Assembly (NCBI GenBank): GCA_902576815.1
Contig: CACGWQ010000001.1
Coordinates: 16,001 to 80,000 of the forward strand
Direction of reading: 5' to 3'
Length of the DNA: 64,000 nt
From: an uncultured Pelagibacteraceae bacterium
GTDB taxonomy: Bacteria; Pseudomonadota; Alphaproteobacteria; Pelagibacterales; Pelagibacteraceae
This document shows positions 50,766-61,261 of this stretch, in pieces; position 1 is the first letter of the stretch; every line of letters starts with the position of its first letter. The position numbers were made by a program, and so were the translations under genes. The notes under the pieces are model-generated. The model was not told the origin of the DNA. It made no database searches and saw only the letters and a list, made by a program, of their open reading frames with translations.

Positions 50766-51872
50766 ATGAAAAATTATTTAAATTTTGAGACTGATATCAA
50801 AAACTTAGAAATAGAACTAGATAAATTAAAAGATCCTTATAATCAAGATGGTCTTTCAGAAGTTGATACAAGTAAAATAACTGATTTACAAAATGAAATA
50901 GATAAAAAACTTAAAGACGTATATTCAAATCTTGATGCATGGCAGACGACATTGGTTGCAAGACACGAGGATAGACCTAAATCAAAATTTTTTATAGATA
51001 ATTTATTTGATGAATTTATTTCACTTTCAGGAGATAGATTTTATGGAGAAGATAAATCGGTAATTTGTGGTTTTGGTAAGTTTAATTCTAAGTCAGTTTT
51101 AGTAATTGGACAGGAAAAAGGTGAAAATTTAGACACAAGAATTGAGAGAAATTTTGGGATGATGAGACCAGAAGGTTACAGGAAAACCATAAGGTTAATG
51201 AATTTAGCTAATAAATTTAAAATACCAATTATTAATTTTGTTGATACTCCAGGTGCTTACCCAGGTGTTGGAGCTGAAGAGAGAGGACAAGCAGAAGCAA
51301 TAGCAAAGTCTATTGAATGTTCTATGCAACTGACTGTTCCTACTTTATCTATAATAATAGGTGAAGGTGGCTCAGGTGGAGCGATTGCACTAGCCTCCTC
51401 CAGTAAAGTATTGATGTTAGAGAATGCAATATATTCAGTAATATCCCCAGAAGGATGTGCAACTATACTCTGGCGAGATCCAACAAAGACTTTAGAAGCT
51501 GCGAAAGCAATGAAGCTTTCAGCTAAAGATCTTTTAAAGTTAGAAATTATTGATGAAATAATTCCTGAACCTTTGGGAGGCGCACATCGAGATAAAGATC
51601 TTATTTTAGACAATGTGCGTGATGCCATTGATAGAAACTTAAGTAAATTTATTACATTAAATGAGGAAGAAATATTAAATCAAAGAAAGAATAAATTTTT
51701 AGATATTGGTAGGAATAAAGGTTTCAGTACTAATGCAGTTAATCAAGATAAACTTACTGTTAAATATAATTTAGTTCAAAATTTGATTTCAAAAATTGAA
51801 TTGAAAAAAAAATTATTTATTTCAATTACATCAATTGTTCTGTTATTAATCTTATTAACAGTGATATTTTAA
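50766..51872 (+). CDS. accA: Acetyl-CoA carboxylase carboxyltransferase alpha subunit with C-terminal membrane segment
   Basis: Partner of AccD. Residues 1-320 cover a typical AccA: NFETDIKNLEIELDKLKDP at the start, HEDRPKSKFFIDNLFDEFISLSGDR near 67-91, FVDTPGAYPGVGAEERGQAEAIA near 161-183, GEGGSGGAIALA near 198-209 and SPEGCATILWRDP near 230-242. Residues beyond about 320 are extra and end in a hydrophobic helix, LFISITSIVLLLILLTVIF, preceded by KKK. That suggests membrane anchoring. It ends one base before the convergent secA. Confidence 0.93.
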   Translation: MKNYLNFETDIKNLEIELDKLKDPYNQDGLSEVDTSKITDLQNEIDKKLKDVYSNLDAWQTTLVARHEDRPKSKFFIDNLFDEFISLSGDRFYGEDKSVICGFGKFNSKSVLVIGQEKGENLDTRIERNFGMMRPEGYRKTIRLMNLANKFKIPIINFVDTPGAYPGVGAEERGQAEAIAKSIECSMQLTVPTLSIIIGEGGSGGAIALASSSKVLMLENAIYSVISPEGCATILWRDPTKTLEAAKAMKLSAKDLLKLEIIDEIIPEPLGGAHRDKDLILDNVRDAIDRNLSKFITLNEEEILNQRKNKFLDIGRNKGFSTNAVNQDKLTVKYNLVQNLISKIELKKKLFISITSIVLLLILLTVIF

Positions 51873-51873
51873 T

Positions 51874-54414
51874 TTATAAAGCACCACAACAATTTTTAAA
51901 TTTTTTTCCAGTAGCTTCACATCTTTCATTTCTAGATATTTTTCCTTCTTTATTTTTTACAAGTAGGCATTTTGGATCATTTTTAATATTATCAATGATT
52001 TTAGTCTGATTATCATCCTCTTTTTTTTCTATTATTTTTAAATTTAGAAGCATTGTTACAAGATCAGTTTTTAATTTTCCTAGTAAATTTTCAAATAATA
52101 AAAAAGCTTCTTTTTTGTACTCCACTAAGGGATCTCTTTGTCCATAAGATCTTAAACCAATTACTTGTCTTAATTGCTCTAGGTATTGAATATGTGATTT
52201 CCAATTTTGATCTATAATTTGTACCAATATTCTTTTTTCAATTTCTTTTCCTTGTTCAACGCCTATTAAATTATTTCTCTCATTTCTGTTGTTTATAAAT
52301 TTATCCTTTATCGTTTTTTCCATTGTTTTTGAATCTGAATTTAGAATTCTACCCAATTCATCTTCAGTTATTGATTTACCTAAAGTCTGCTTTAAAGAAT
52401 TTGGAAATTCTTTAGAATTTGGAGATTTTTCGTATAATATTTTTTGCCTTTTTAAATTTTCTAAAACCTCTTCAAGAAAAATATCTGAATAATTCTCCTT
52501 TTCCTCATCATCAATTACATTTTTTCGTTGTTCAAAAATTACATGTCTTTGATCATTAAGAACATTATCAAATTTAATAAGCGTTTTCCTTATATCAAAG
52601 TTTCTTGCTTCAACTTTTTGTTGTGCCCTTTCAATTGCTTTATTAATCCAAGGATGATCAATACTTTCACCATCTTTAAGACCAAGCCTTTCTAGCATTG
52701 AATTCATGGTTTCTGAGCCAAACAATCTCATCAAATCATCTTCTAAACTTACAAAAAATATCGAACTGCCTTCATCTCCTTGTCTGCCAGCACGTCCTCT
52801 TGCTTGATTATCAACTCTTCTGCTTTCCATTCTTTCTGTGCCAATAACAAACAAACCCCCCTTTTTTTTTACATCCTCTTTCTCAGATTGATCTTGTCCA
52901 CCCAACTTAATGTCCACACCTCTTCCTGATATACTTGTAGTAATAATTACAGAATTTGTTTTGCCTGCGTTTGCAATAATCTCAGCTTCCTTTTCATGAT
53001 TTTTAGCATTTAAAACAATATGATGTATTTTTTCACTCTTTAATAGATTTGAGTAATGCTCTGATTTATTGATACTTGAAGTAAAAACCAATAATGGTTG
53101 GCCAATTTTATGAGAATGTTTTATTTTATCTACTATAGCTTTATCTTTTTCAATACTTGTTCTAAATATTTGATCATTAAAGTCATTTCGTATCATTTTT
53201 TTATTTGTTGGTATTTGTATAACTGGCAGATTATAAATTTCAAAAAATTCTGCAGATTCAGTTTGAGCAGTGCCTGTGCATCCAGCTAGTTTTTTATATA
53301 GCTTAAAAAAATTTTGATATGTTATAGATGCTAAAGTTTGATTTTCTGCCTTAACCTCAATTTTTTCTTTTGCTTCAAGACTTTGATGAAGTCCATCTCC
53401 ATATCTTCTACCTGGCAATTGTCTTCCAGTCTGTTCATCAATAATTATAATTTCGTTGTCTTTAACTATATAATCTCTACCATTCTCAAATAAGTAGTTT
53501 GCTCTTAACGCTTGATTAACGTGGTGGACTAAGTGCAGATTCTCAGGGTCGTAAAAATTATTATTTTTTAATATTCCAGCTTTAGAAAATATTCTTTCAA
53601 CATTATCCACACCTTCATTTGTCAAGAGAATATTTTTATCTTTTTCATCTAATTCAAAATCTGTTTTTTTTAAACTTTTTATCAATTTATTTACAGCAAT
53701 ATATTGAATAGTTTTGTCATCAGCTGTTCCAGAAATAACCAAAGGCGTTCTTGCTTCATCTATTAAACATGAATCAATTTCGTCAACAATTGCAAAGTTG
53801 TGATCTCTCAAAACCAACTCAGATTTTGAATATTTCATATTATCTCTTAAAAAGTCAAAGCCCAATTCACTATTTGTTGCGTATGTTATGTCTTTATTAT
53901 AGTTTTCTCTTCGTTCATCGTCTGTTTGATCTGAATTTATATATCCACATGTTAAACCTAAAAAATTATAAATTTTTCCCATGTTTATACTATCTCTTTT
54001 TGCAAGATAATCATTGACAGTTACTATGTGTACACCTTTCTTCTCCAATGCATTCAGATAAGCCGCTAAGACTATTGTTAGAGTTTTACCTTCGCCAGTT
54101 TTCATTTCTGCTATTTTGTTTTCATGTAAAGCAATACCTCCAATTAATTGAACATCGAAATGTCTTTCTTGATTTATTCTTTTAGATGCCTCTCTAACTA
54201 AAGCAAAAGCTTCAGGAAGTATTTTATTTAAACTTGAACCTTTTTTTATTTCGTCAATAAATTGATCAGTTTTTAATGGAAAGCTCTCATTTTCTAATCT
54301 AGCAATATTATCTTCATGTTGATTTATTTCCTTAACTATTTTTTGGATTCTATCTAATTCTTTTTGATTTCCACTTTTGATAAATTTATTGATAATGTTC
54401 AAAGGATTAAGCAT
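51874..54414 (-). CDS. secA: Preprotein translocase ATPase SecA
   Basis: The motor that pushes preproteins through SecYEG. The 846-residue protein has Walker A MKTGEGKTL near 105-113, VDEIDSCLIDEARTPL as the DEAD-like box near 210-225, and RGRAGRQGDEGSS near 545-557. The C-terminal zinc motif, usually CPCGSGKKYKxCHG, reads CEATGKKFKNCCG (832-844), so one of the first two cysteines is lost. It is slightly shorter than the E. coli protein. Confidence 0.96.
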   Translation of the reverse strand: MLNPLNIINKFIKSGNQKELDRIQKIVKEINQHEDNIARLENESFPLKTDQFIDEIKKGSSLNKILPEAFALVREASKRINQERHFDVQLIGGIALHENKIAEMKTGEGKTLTIVLAAYLNALEKKGVHIVTVNDYLAKRDSINMGKIYNFLGLTCGYINSDQTDDERRENYNKDITYATNSELGFDFLRDNMKYSKSELVLRDHNFAIVDEIDSCLIDEARTPLVISGTADDKTIQYIAVNKLIKSLKKTDFELDEKDKNILLTNEGVDNVERIFSKAGILKNNNFYDPENLHLVHHVNQALRANYLFENGRDYIVKDNEIIIIDEQTGRQLPGRRYGDGLHQSLEAKEKIEVKAENQTLASITYQNFFKLYKKLAGCTGTAQTESAEFFEIYNLPVIQIPTNKKMIRNDFNDQIFRTSIEKDKAIVDKIKHSHKIGQPLLVFTSSINKSEHYSNLLKSEKIHHIVLNAKNHEKEAEIIANAGKTNSVIITTSISGRGVDIKLGGQDQSEKEDVKKKGGLFVIGTERMESRRVDNQARGRAGRQGDEGSSIFFVSLEDDLMRLFGSETMNSMLERLGLKDGESIDHPWINKAIERAQQKVEARNFDIRKTLIKFDNVLNDQRHVIFEQRKNVIDDEEKENYSDIFLEEVLENLKRQKILYEKSPNSKEFPNSLKQTLGKSITEDELGRILNSDSKTMEKTIKDKFINNRNERNNLIGVEQGKEIEKRILVQIIDQNWKSHIQYLEQLRQVIGLRSYGQRDPLVEYKKEAFLLFENLLGKLKTDLVTMLLNLKIIEKKEDDNQTKIIDNIKNDPKCLLVKNKEGKISRNERCEATGKKFKNCCGAL

Positions 54415-54474
54415 ATTTTTGGTGTATTAGTTTATATAAAATATATAGTTATTAATTTAAAAAAAACAAATAGC

Positions 54475-55776
54475 ATGGATTTTAGTATAAACAACTTTTT
54501 TGACAAAAAACACAAAGACACTAAAGTGGGACATTTCCAAGATCTTGAACATATTAATGGTTTATCTATTTCTACAGTTAGTTGTGGTTTATATGAAAAA
54601 AAAAGAGACGACCTAGTTTTATTTTATTTTAGAGATGGTGCTACATATGCTTCAGTATACACTCAATCCAGCTTAGTCTCAGAGAATATAAAGTGGAACA
54701 AAAAAATTAAAGAGAAAAAAATTTACGGAATGTTAATAAATACAAGGAATGCAAATGCTTTGACAGGAACTGACGGTTATAATTCCTTAAAAAAAATATC
54801 TTTTAATTTAGCAAAGTTATTAACAAAAAAACAAATTTCTGACGAAGACTTGCCAAAACAAATAAAACCAAATCATATATTGTTTGCATGCACAGGAACT
54901 ATAGGAGAGAAATTTCCTGAAAGTAAAATATTAAATAATACAAAAAATCTCGTAGAAAAAATAAAATATACCCAAAATAAATTAATTTGGATTAAAGCTG
55001 CACTTGGGATTATGACAACTGATACAAAGCCAAAATTATCAATGGCGGTTTGTAAAATAGGAAACATAGATGTTAAAATATATGGAATAGCTAAAGGCTC
55101 TGGAATGATTTATCCAAACATGGCTACGACTTTAGGATTTATTTTTACAGATGCTAATATTTCCTCATCTCTTTTAAAACAAATTTTAAAACTGAATATC
55201 AAAAGTACTTTTAATGCAATTTCATGTGATGGAGATACTAGCACTAATGATATGGTTTCTATTTTTTCAACTTGTAAAGCCCCTAACAAAGAAATTAAGA
55301 ATATAAAAGATCCAAAATTAAAGCAATTTAAAGATAAAGTTCGTCAAGTAATGTTAAATTTGGCAAAAAGGGTTGCTAGTGATGGAGAGGGAGCTACAAA
55401 ATTTGTTAGCATCTATTGCAAGAACAGTAAATCTGAAAAAGAAGCAAAGAGCGTTTGTTTTTCAATTGCTAACTCGCCACTTGTTAAAACAGCAATTTTT
55501 GGTGAAGATCCAAATTGGGGAAGAATTGCTATGGCAATTGGAAAAAGTGGAGCTACTGTTAGAGTTGAAAAACTTTCAATTCAAATAGGACCTTATATTA
55601 TTTTTAATAGAGGTAAAGTAGATAGAAATTATAATGAGGATAATATTAGCGAATATATGAAGAATGAAAATGTAGACATTACGATAGATTTGTCTGTTGG
55701 TAATAAAAATTTTAAAGTTTATACTATGGATTTATCCAAAGAATATATTGATATTAATTCGGATTATAGATCTTGA
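54475..55776 (+). CDS. argJ: Bifunctional ornithine acetyltransferase / N-acetylglutamate synthase
   Basis: Recycles the acetyl group in arginine synthesis. The start at 54475 is chosen because the sequence from MDFSINNFF matches the family; an upstream in-frame ATG lies inside secA. The 433-residue protein has ACTGTIGEKFP, then the self-cleavage site KGSGMIYPNMATTLGF with the nucleophilic Thr, and TSTNDMVS. It is divergent from secA with 60 bases between. Confidence 0.93.
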   Translation: MDFSINNFFDKKHKDTKVGHFQDLEHINGLSISTVSCGLYEKKRDDLVLFYFRDGATYASVYTQSSLVSENIKWNKKIKEKKIYGMLINTRNANALTGTDGYNSLKKISFNLAKLLTKKQISDEDLPKQIKPNHILFACTGTIGEKFPESKILNNTKNLVEKIKYTQNKLIWIKAALGIMTTDTKPKLSMAVCKIGNIDVKIYGIAKGSGMIYPNMATTLGFIFTDANISSSLLKQILKLNIKSTFNAISCDGDTSTNDMVSIFSTCKAPNKEIKNIKDPKLKQFKDKVRQVMLNLAKRVASDGEGATKFVSIYCKNSKSEKEAKSVCFSIANSPLVKTAIFGEDPNWGRIAMAIGKSGATVRVEKLSIQIGPYIIFNRGKVDRNYNEDNISEYMKNENVDITIDLSVGNKNFKVYTMDLSKEYIDINSDYRS

Positions 55777-55802
55777 GTATTGAATTTTTTTCTTACAATA
55801 CT
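55776..55802 (+). other. Inverted repeat between argJ and the DUF1178 gene
   Basis: AGTATTG (55776-55782) and CAATACT (55796-55802) are perfect complements around a T-rich 13-base loop. The repeat begins at the last base of the argJ stop codon. It may protect the argJ mRNA end. Confidence 0.4.
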
Positions 55803-55816
55803 AAATATGTATAATA

Positions 55817-56239
55817 ATGATAAAATACTTACTTAACTGTAAAATATGTAAATTTGAATTTGAAAGCTGGTTTTCAAGTTCAAAAGAGTTTGACAAATTA
55901 AAAAAATTAAAACTTCTTAGTTGCCAAAAGTGTGATTCTAAAAAAATTGATAAATCTTTGATGAAACCAAATTTAGCTAACACAAATTTTAAAATTGGCA
56001 ATAAAAGAAATTACAACCAAAATATTAAAAAAAAAATTAAAGAATACCAAAAATTTATAAAACAAAATTTTGAATATGTTGGTGATAACTTTGCTTATGA
56101 GGCAAGATCTATTCATTATAAAAAGAGTAAAAACAAAAAAAATATTTATGGCAAGGCATCAGCTAGTGATGTTAGAGAACTTAGAGATGAAGGTATAGAA
56201 ACTTCAACAATTCCTTGGATCGAAGATAAAGAAAATTAA
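55817..56239 (+). CDS. DUF1178 family protein
   Basis: A 140-residue protein with N-terminal zinc-ribbon cysteines (LNCKICKFEFESWFSSSKEFDKL ... SCQKCDSKKIDKSLM, about 5-49) and a C-terminal YEARSIHYKK and LRDEGIETSTIPWI. These match DUF1178, a small conserved protein of alphaproteobacteria. Function unknown. Its stop shares four bases with ubiG. Confidence 0.82.
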   Translation: MIKYLLNCKICKFEFESWFSSSKEFDKLKKLKLLSCQKCDSKKIDKSLMKPNLANTNFKIGNKRNYNQNIKKKIKEYQKFIKQNFEYVGDNFAYEARSIHYKKSKNKKNIYGKASASDVRELRDEGIETSTIPWIEDKEN

Positions 56240-56964
56240 ATTTTTCTAAATTTTGTAATATAATTTACAGATTTATCATTTGAAATTTTCCATTTGTTTA
56301 AAATTGGATTAAATTTGACACCATCAATTTTTTTTAACTTAAGTGAGCTAGAATTACAAAATTTTTCTAAATCTTGAGGTTTAATAAATTTATTCCAATC
56401 ATGCGTTCCTATTGGTAGCCATCTTAAAATATACTCTGCTCCTATTATTGCAAAAAGATAAGATTTCAAAGTTTGGTTTAATGTTGCTACAAACATTATA
56501 CCATTATTGTTTAAAAATTTTGAGGATATATTTATAAATTTTTCAACATCGTCGACGTGTTCTACAATTTCCATATTAAGTATAACATCAAATTTTTTTT
56601 TATAAGAAAAATTTTCAGGTGATGCATTATAATATTGAATTTTCAATTTACTTTTATTTAAATGGTGTTTCGCTACGCTAATATTATTTTTAGATGCATC
56701 AATACCAACAACATTTGCGCCAAGTCTTGCCAAAGGTTCAGACAGTAGACCTCCTCCACACCCAATATCTAGAATAGATATATTTGTAAGTGGATTATCA
56801 ATTTTATTAATTTCAAAGTCTTCGATTATATTATTTTTTATGTATTCAACCCTTATAGGATTAAATTTATGAAGCGGTTTAAATTTACCATTGGGATCCC
56901 ACCATTCTTTAGCTATTTTATCAAATTTTTCTATTTCTGCCTGATTAATAGTATTAGTGTTCAT
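56236..56964 (-). CDS. ubiG: 3-demethylubiquinone-9 / polyprenylphenol O-methyltransferase
   Basis: Catalyses both O-methylations of ubiquinone synthesis. The 242-residue class I methyltransferase has the SAM motif DIGCGGGLLSEPLARLGA (about 66-83), EIVEHVDDVEKFI and FVATLNQTLKSYLFAIIGAEYILRWLP. KFDKIAKEWWDPNGKFKPLH at the N-terminus is characteristic of UbiG. It is convergent with the DUF1178 gene and divergent from lysC. Confidence 0.95.
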   Translation of the reverse strand: MNTNTINQAEIEKFDKIAKEWWDPNGKFKPLHKFNPIRVEYIKNNIIEDFEINKIDNPLTNISILDIGCGGGLLSEPLARLGANVVGIDASKNNISVAKHHLNKSKLKIQYYNASPENFSYKKKFDVILNMEIVEHVDDVEKFINISSKFLNNNGIMFVATLNQTLKSYLFAIIGAEYILRWLPIGTHDWNKFIKPQDLEKFCNSSSLKLKKIDGVKFNPILNKWKISNDKSVNYITKFRKI

Positions 56965-56970
56965 TCTATA

Positions 56971-56998
56971 TTGACATTACAACTTAGATGTATTTTAT
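56971..56998 (+). promoter_or_regulatory. Candidate lysC promoter
   Basis: A perfect TTGACA (56971-56976) is followed after 16 bases by TTTTAT (56993-56998). The start would fall near 57005, giving a leader of about 26 bases before lysC. Confidence 0.4.
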
Positions 56999-57030
56999 CA
57001 ATATATTAAAACTTGTAAATAAAACTACCA

Positions 57031-58242
57031 ATGAAAACTATTGTATTAAAATTCGGTGGCACTTCAGTTGGATCAATTAAAAGAATAAAAAAAGTTGCTA
57101 AAATTATTAAATCTTATTCAAAAAAATACAGAGTAATAGTTTTATCATCAGCAATGAGTGGTACAACTAATAAATTGATTAGTATGTCTAAAAAAATAAG
57201 TAATAGTTTTTCTGATCAAGAATATGATGCTTTAGTTTCGGCAGGTGAGCAAATTTCATGTTCATTATTAGCTGGCCAACTTATAGAAAATGGTATCAAA
57301 GCTAGATCTTGGATGGCATGGCAAATTCCCATTTTAACAGACGGAAAACACAAACACTCAAGGATAAAATTTATAAATAATAGAATTATTAATAAATATT
57401 TAAGAGCTGGAGGCATTCCTATAATAGCAGGCTTCCAAGGAGTAAACAAAAACTCTCAAATTACTACAATCGGAAGAGGAGGAACGGATGCAAGCGCAAT
57501 AATGTTTGCTAAGTTTCTAAATGCAGATCGTTGTGTAATTTACACAGATGTCGAAGGAGTTTTTACTACGGATCCAAATAAATTAAAAAAAGCAAAAAAA
57601 ATAAAAAAAATATCTTATGAAGAAATGTTGGAAATGGCCTCATTAGGCTCAAAAGTTATGCAACCACATTCTATACAAGATGCAAGATTAAATAGGATTG
57701 ATATTGAGGTTAAATCATCTTTTTCAAATAAAACTGGAACACTCATAACAAAAAGGAAAAATGCAATAAATAACAGAATTATTACTGGAATTTCATCTAC
57801 AGATAACGATGCAAAAGTTACTTTATTGGGAGTTAAAGATAGACCTGGAATTGCGGCAACAATATTTAAACCACTTTCAGAAAATTCGATTAATGTTGAT
57901 ATGGTAGTTCAAAATATATCCTCAAATGGAAAAGAGACAGATCTTACATTTACAATCAAGTCTTCTGATTTACCTAAGACCAAAAAAATTATAACAAAAA
58001 ATAAAAACATTACTTTAAAAAAAATGGTTTTTGACAAAAATGTATCTAAAGTTTCTATTATAGGTGTTGGGATGGTTACCACACCTGGCGTAACTTTTAG
58101 GATGTTTCAGGCATTGGCCAAACAAAATATAAATATACAAGTTATTTCAACATCTGAAATAAAAATTTCAGTCCTTATAAATAGAAAAAATGCGATGAAA
58201 GCTGTAAAATCTTTACATGCAGAATTTAACTTAACCAAATGA
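57031..58242 (+). CDS. lysC: Aspartate kinase
   Basis: The first step of the aspartate family (Lys, Thr, Met). The 403-residue protein has the kinase KFGGTSVGS at 7-15, [13 protein letters not shown] near 149-161 and two C-terminal ACT domains from about 265 ([17 protein letters not shown] and [19 protein letters not shown]), which bind regulatory amino acids. It overlaps ispG by four bases. Confidence 0.95.
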   Translation: MKTIVLKFGGTSVGSIKRIKKVAKIIKSYSKKYRVIVLSSAMSGTTNKLISMSKKISNSFSDQEYDALVSAGEQISCSLLAGQLIENGIKARSWMAWQIPILTDGKHKHSRIKFINNRIINKYLRAGGIPIIAGFQGVNKNSQITTIGRGGTDASAIMFAKFLNADRCVIYTDVEGVFTTDPNKLKKAKKIKKISYEEMLEMASLGSKVMQPHSIQDARLNRIDIEVKSSFSNKTGTLITKRKNAINNRIITGISSTDNDAKVTLLGVKDRPGIAATIFKPLSENSINVDMVVQNISSNGKETDLTFTIKSSDLPKTKKIITKNKNITLKKMVFDKNVSKVSIIGVGMVTTPGVTFRMFQALAKQNINIQVISTSEIKISVLINRKNAMKAVKSLHAEFNLTK

Positions 58243-59342
58243 TATCAGATATTAGACCATTTAGAAAAATTATAAGAAAAAAGACCAAAGAAGTAAAAGT
58301 TGGAAAAATAAAAGTTGGTGGAGATAATCCAATTACTGTTCAAACTATGACAAATACATTGACAACAGATCATAAATCAACAATCGAGCAAATTAATAAA
58401 GTAACCGAGGCCGGTGCAGATATAGTTAGAGTTTCTTGTCCTGATCAGAATTCAACTAAGTCTTTAAAAACTATTATTAAAAATGTTGATGTACCAATAG
58501 TTGCTGATATTCATTTCCATTATAAAAGGGCAATAGAAGCTGCTGAAAATGGCGCAGATTGTCTTCGTATTAATCCAGGTAATATTGGAGACATAAAAAG
58601 AATAGCAGAAGTCATATCTGCTGCAAAAAACAATAATTGCTCAATTAGAATTGGTGTCAACGCAGGCTCACTTGAACGTGATATACTTGAAAAATATAGA
58701 GAACCATGCCCAGAAGCTTTAGTGGAAAGTGCTTTAAGAAATATTGAAATATTAGAAAACATGAATTTTACAAATTTAAAAGTTAGCGTTAAATCATCAG
58801 ACGTTTTTTTATCTATTGCTGCTTATAGATTGCTTTCAGAAAAAACAGATTATCCACTTCATCTTGGAATTACTGAGGCAGGTAGTTATTTACCTGGCAG
58901 CATCAAAACCTCAATAGGATTTGGAAGTTTATTGTTAGGTGGAATAGGTGACACAATTAGAGTATCTCTTTCAGATGATCCTATTGAAGAAATTAAAGTT
59001 GGAAATGAAATATTAAAATCTTTAAACTTAAGAAACAGAGGAGTTAAGATAATATCTTGCCCATCTTGTGCTAGACAAGCTTTTCAAGTTATAGAAACTG
59101 TAAAAAAGTTAGAACAAAAGCTTTCTCATATAAAAGAACCAATTACTTTGTCAATTATTGGATGTGTAGTTAATGGCCCTGGAGAAGCTAAGCAAACTCA
59201 AATAGGTATAACCGGTGGAGGAAAAGATAATCACATGTTATATTTGAATGGTATAGACACAGAAAAAGTGACCACAAAAGATATGATTGATAAAATTGTA
59301 TCTTTAGTCGAGGAAAAAGCCTTAAGTTTACAAAGTAAATAA
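58239..59342 (+). CDS. ispG: 4-hydroxy-3-methylbut-2-enyl diphosphate synthase
   Basis: An iron-sulfur enzyme of the MEP isoprenoid pathway. The 367-residue protein has MTNTLTTDH, the barrel strand [28 protein letters not shown], and the 4Fe-4S cysteines in SCPSCARQ (about 273-280) and [14 protein letters not shown] (about 306-319). It lies in lysC-ispG-prfA-prmC. The next gene starts with the base after its stop. Confidence 0.96.
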   Translation: MISDIRPFRKIIRKKTKEVKVGKIKVGGDNPITVQTMTNTLTTDHKSTIEQINKVTEAGADIVRVSCPDQNSTKSLKTIIKNVDVPIVADIHFHYKRAIEAAENGADCLRINPGNIGDIKRIAEVISAAKNNNCSIRIGVNAGSLERDILEKYREPCPEALVESALRNIEILENMNFTNLKVSVKSSDVFLSIAAYRLLSEKTDYPLHLGITEAGSYLPGSIKTSIGFGSLLLGGIGDTIRVSLSDDPIEEIKVGNEILKSLNLRNRGVKIISCPSCARQAFQVIETVKKLEQKLSHIKEPITLSIIGCVVNGPGEAKQTQIGITGGGKDNHMLYLNGIDTEKVTTKDMIDKIVSLVEEKALSLQSK

Positions 59343-60416
59343 ATGCTTCCCCAAGATAAAGTTAAAAATTTAATTGAAAGACATATTAAATTGGAAAAAG
59401 AACTTTCCTCTGGTGAAGTAGATAAAAATAAATATGCAGAAATTTCAAAAGAATACTCAGATTTGAATGAAATTATAGTGCAAGCAAAAGAATATTTAAA
59501 TTATCAAAAAGAAACTGAAGATTTAAATAACATAATTAACGATGAAAATTCTGAAAAGGAAATTAAAGAATTTGCAAATATTGAACTTGAAATTTTAAAA
59601 AAAAACTATTTGATAAATGAAAAAAAACTGAAATTATTTTTACTCCCAAAAGACCAAGCGGATAGCAAAAATGCTATAATTGAAATAAGAGCAGGTACCG
59701 GAGGTTTAGAGGCCAGTCTTTTTGCATCTGATTTATACAAAATGTATGAAAAAGTTTGCCAAAAAAAAAAATGGATAATTGAAATTGTTTCTATTTCAAA
59801 AAGTGATGCTGGTGGTCTTAAAGAGGTGATAGCTATTATTAAAGGAAAAAATATATACTCTTTATTAAAATATGAAAGTGGCGTCCACAGAGTTCAAAGA
59901 GTACCAGATACTGAAACACAAGGTAGAGTTCACACATCAGCAGCAACAGTGGCTGTTTTACCAGAAGCAGAGGATTTAGATATAAAGTTGGATGATAAAG
60001 ACCTTCGAATTGATGTTTTTAGGAGTAGCGGGCCAGGAGGCCAAAGTGTAAACACTACAGACTCTGCGGTCAGGATTACTCATATTCCAACAGGAATAGT
60101 TGTAAGCCAGCAAGATGAAAAATCGCAAATAAGAAATAGAGAAAAAGGGTTGAAAATTTTAAGATCTAGAATTTATGATTTTGAAAGACAAAAAATTGAC
60201 CAAGAGAGATCTAAAGATAGGAAAAGCAAAATTGGATCTGGGGATAGATCTGAAAGAATTCGAACATATAACTTCCCTCAAGGACGAGTTACTGATCATA
60301 GAATTAATTTAACATTACACAAGCTTGAGGAATTCATGGAAGGTGAAATATTTGACGAAATGATTGAAAACTTAAGTTTACAAGCTCAGCGAGATGAACT
60401 CAGTAAAATAAGTTGA
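59343..60416 (+). CDS. prfA: Peptide chain release factor 1
   Basis: Reads UAA and UAG stop codons. The 357-residue protein has the PxT-type codon-recognition loop [16 protein letters not shown] (about 187-202) and the peptidyl-transferase GGQ in [14 protein letters not shown] (GGQ 232-234). The prmC start overlaps its stop by one base (TGATG), pairing the factor with its methyltransferase. Confidence 0.97.
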   Translation: MLPQDKVKNLIERHIKLEKELSSGEVDKNKYAEISKEYSDLNEIIVQAKEYLNYQKETEDLNNIINDENSEKEIKEFANIELEILKKNYLINEKKLKLFLLPKDQADSKNAIIEIRAGTGGLEASLFASDLYKMYEKVCQKKKWIIEIVSISKSDAGGLKEVIAIIKGKNIYSLLKYESGVHRVQRVPDTETQGRVHTSAATVAVLPEAEDLDIKLDDKDLRIDVFRSSGPGGQSVNTTDSAVRITHIPTGIVVSQQDEKSQIRNREKGLKILRSRIYDFERQKIDQERSKDRKSKIGSGDRSERIRTYNFPQGRVTDHRINLTLHKLEEFMEGEIFDEMIENLSLQAQRDELSKIS

Positions 60417-61261
60417 TGAAGTATCTAGAAGCAATAAATTATGGAAATAAATTATTAAAATTAAAAAATATACATACTTACCATTTAGACACAGAACTAA
60501 TTTTATCAAATGTACTAAATTCTTCTAGGGAAAAAATACTAATTAATCTAAATAACAGAATAAATAAAAAAAATTTTTTAAAATTTAAAAAATTAATTTT
60601 AAGAAGGAAAAAAAAAGAACCCATTGCTCATATATTAAAAATAAAAGAATTTTGGAGGTATAATTTTAGAATTAATAATGATGTACTAATTCCAAGACCA
60701 GAAACAGAAATTATTGTAAGTGAGATATTAAAAGTCATAAATTTAAATTCCTCAAAAAATATATTAGATATTGGAACTGGATCAGGGTGTATATTAATAT
60801 CCATCATAAATGAAAGGCCCAGATGTAAGGGAACTGCTATAGATGTAAGTAAAAAGGCATTGAAAGTAGCATTATTCAATGCAAAAATGCATCAATTACA
60901 AAATAAAATTCAATTCATAAATATCGATGTTGACAAATTTAATTTAAATATTTATGATTTTATTGTATCTAATCCTCCTTACATCAGTAGCATAGATTTA
61001 AAGAGATTGGACGATAGTGTTAGATTGTATGAACCAGATAAAGCATTAAGTGCTGGAACTGACGGATTAAATATAATAAGAAAAATAATTTTAAAAAGCA
61101 GAAAATTGTTAAAGGTTAACGGAAAATTGATAATAGAAATTGGTAATACACATGAATTCTATACAAAATATTTTTTAAAAAAAAATGGCTTTTATGTAAA
61201 TAAAATTTGTAAAGATATTCAATCGCTACCAAGGGTGATAATATCTACAAAAATATCCTAA
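60416..61261 (+). CDS. prmC: Release-factor glutamine methyltransferase
   Basis: Methylates the glutamine of the GGQ motif in release factors. The 281-residue protein has a helical N-terminal domain, IPRPETEIIV near 95-104, the SAM loop LDIGTGSGCILISI near 117-130 and the catalytic NPPY in IVSNPPYISS near 183-192. It shares one base with prfA and one base with the DUF4167 gene. Confidence 0.95.
   Translation: MKYLEAINYGNKLLKLKNIHTYHLDTELILSNVLNSSREKILINLNNRINKKNFLKFKKLILRRKKKEPIAHILKIKEFWRYNFRINNDVLIPRPETEIIVSEILKVINLNSSKNILDIGTGSGCILISIINERPRCKGTAIDVSKKALKVALFNAKMHQLQNKIQFINIDVDKFNLNIYDFIVSNPPYISSIDLKRLDDSVRLYEPDKALSAGTDGLNIIRKIILKSRKLLKVNGKLIIEIGNTHEFYTKYFLKKNGFYVNKICKDIQSLPRVIISTKIS

Noticed and set aside
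54364..54474. N-terminal extension of argJ
   Set aside because: It overlaps the secA start on the other strand and has no family similarity; MDFSINNFF at 54475 is a better start.
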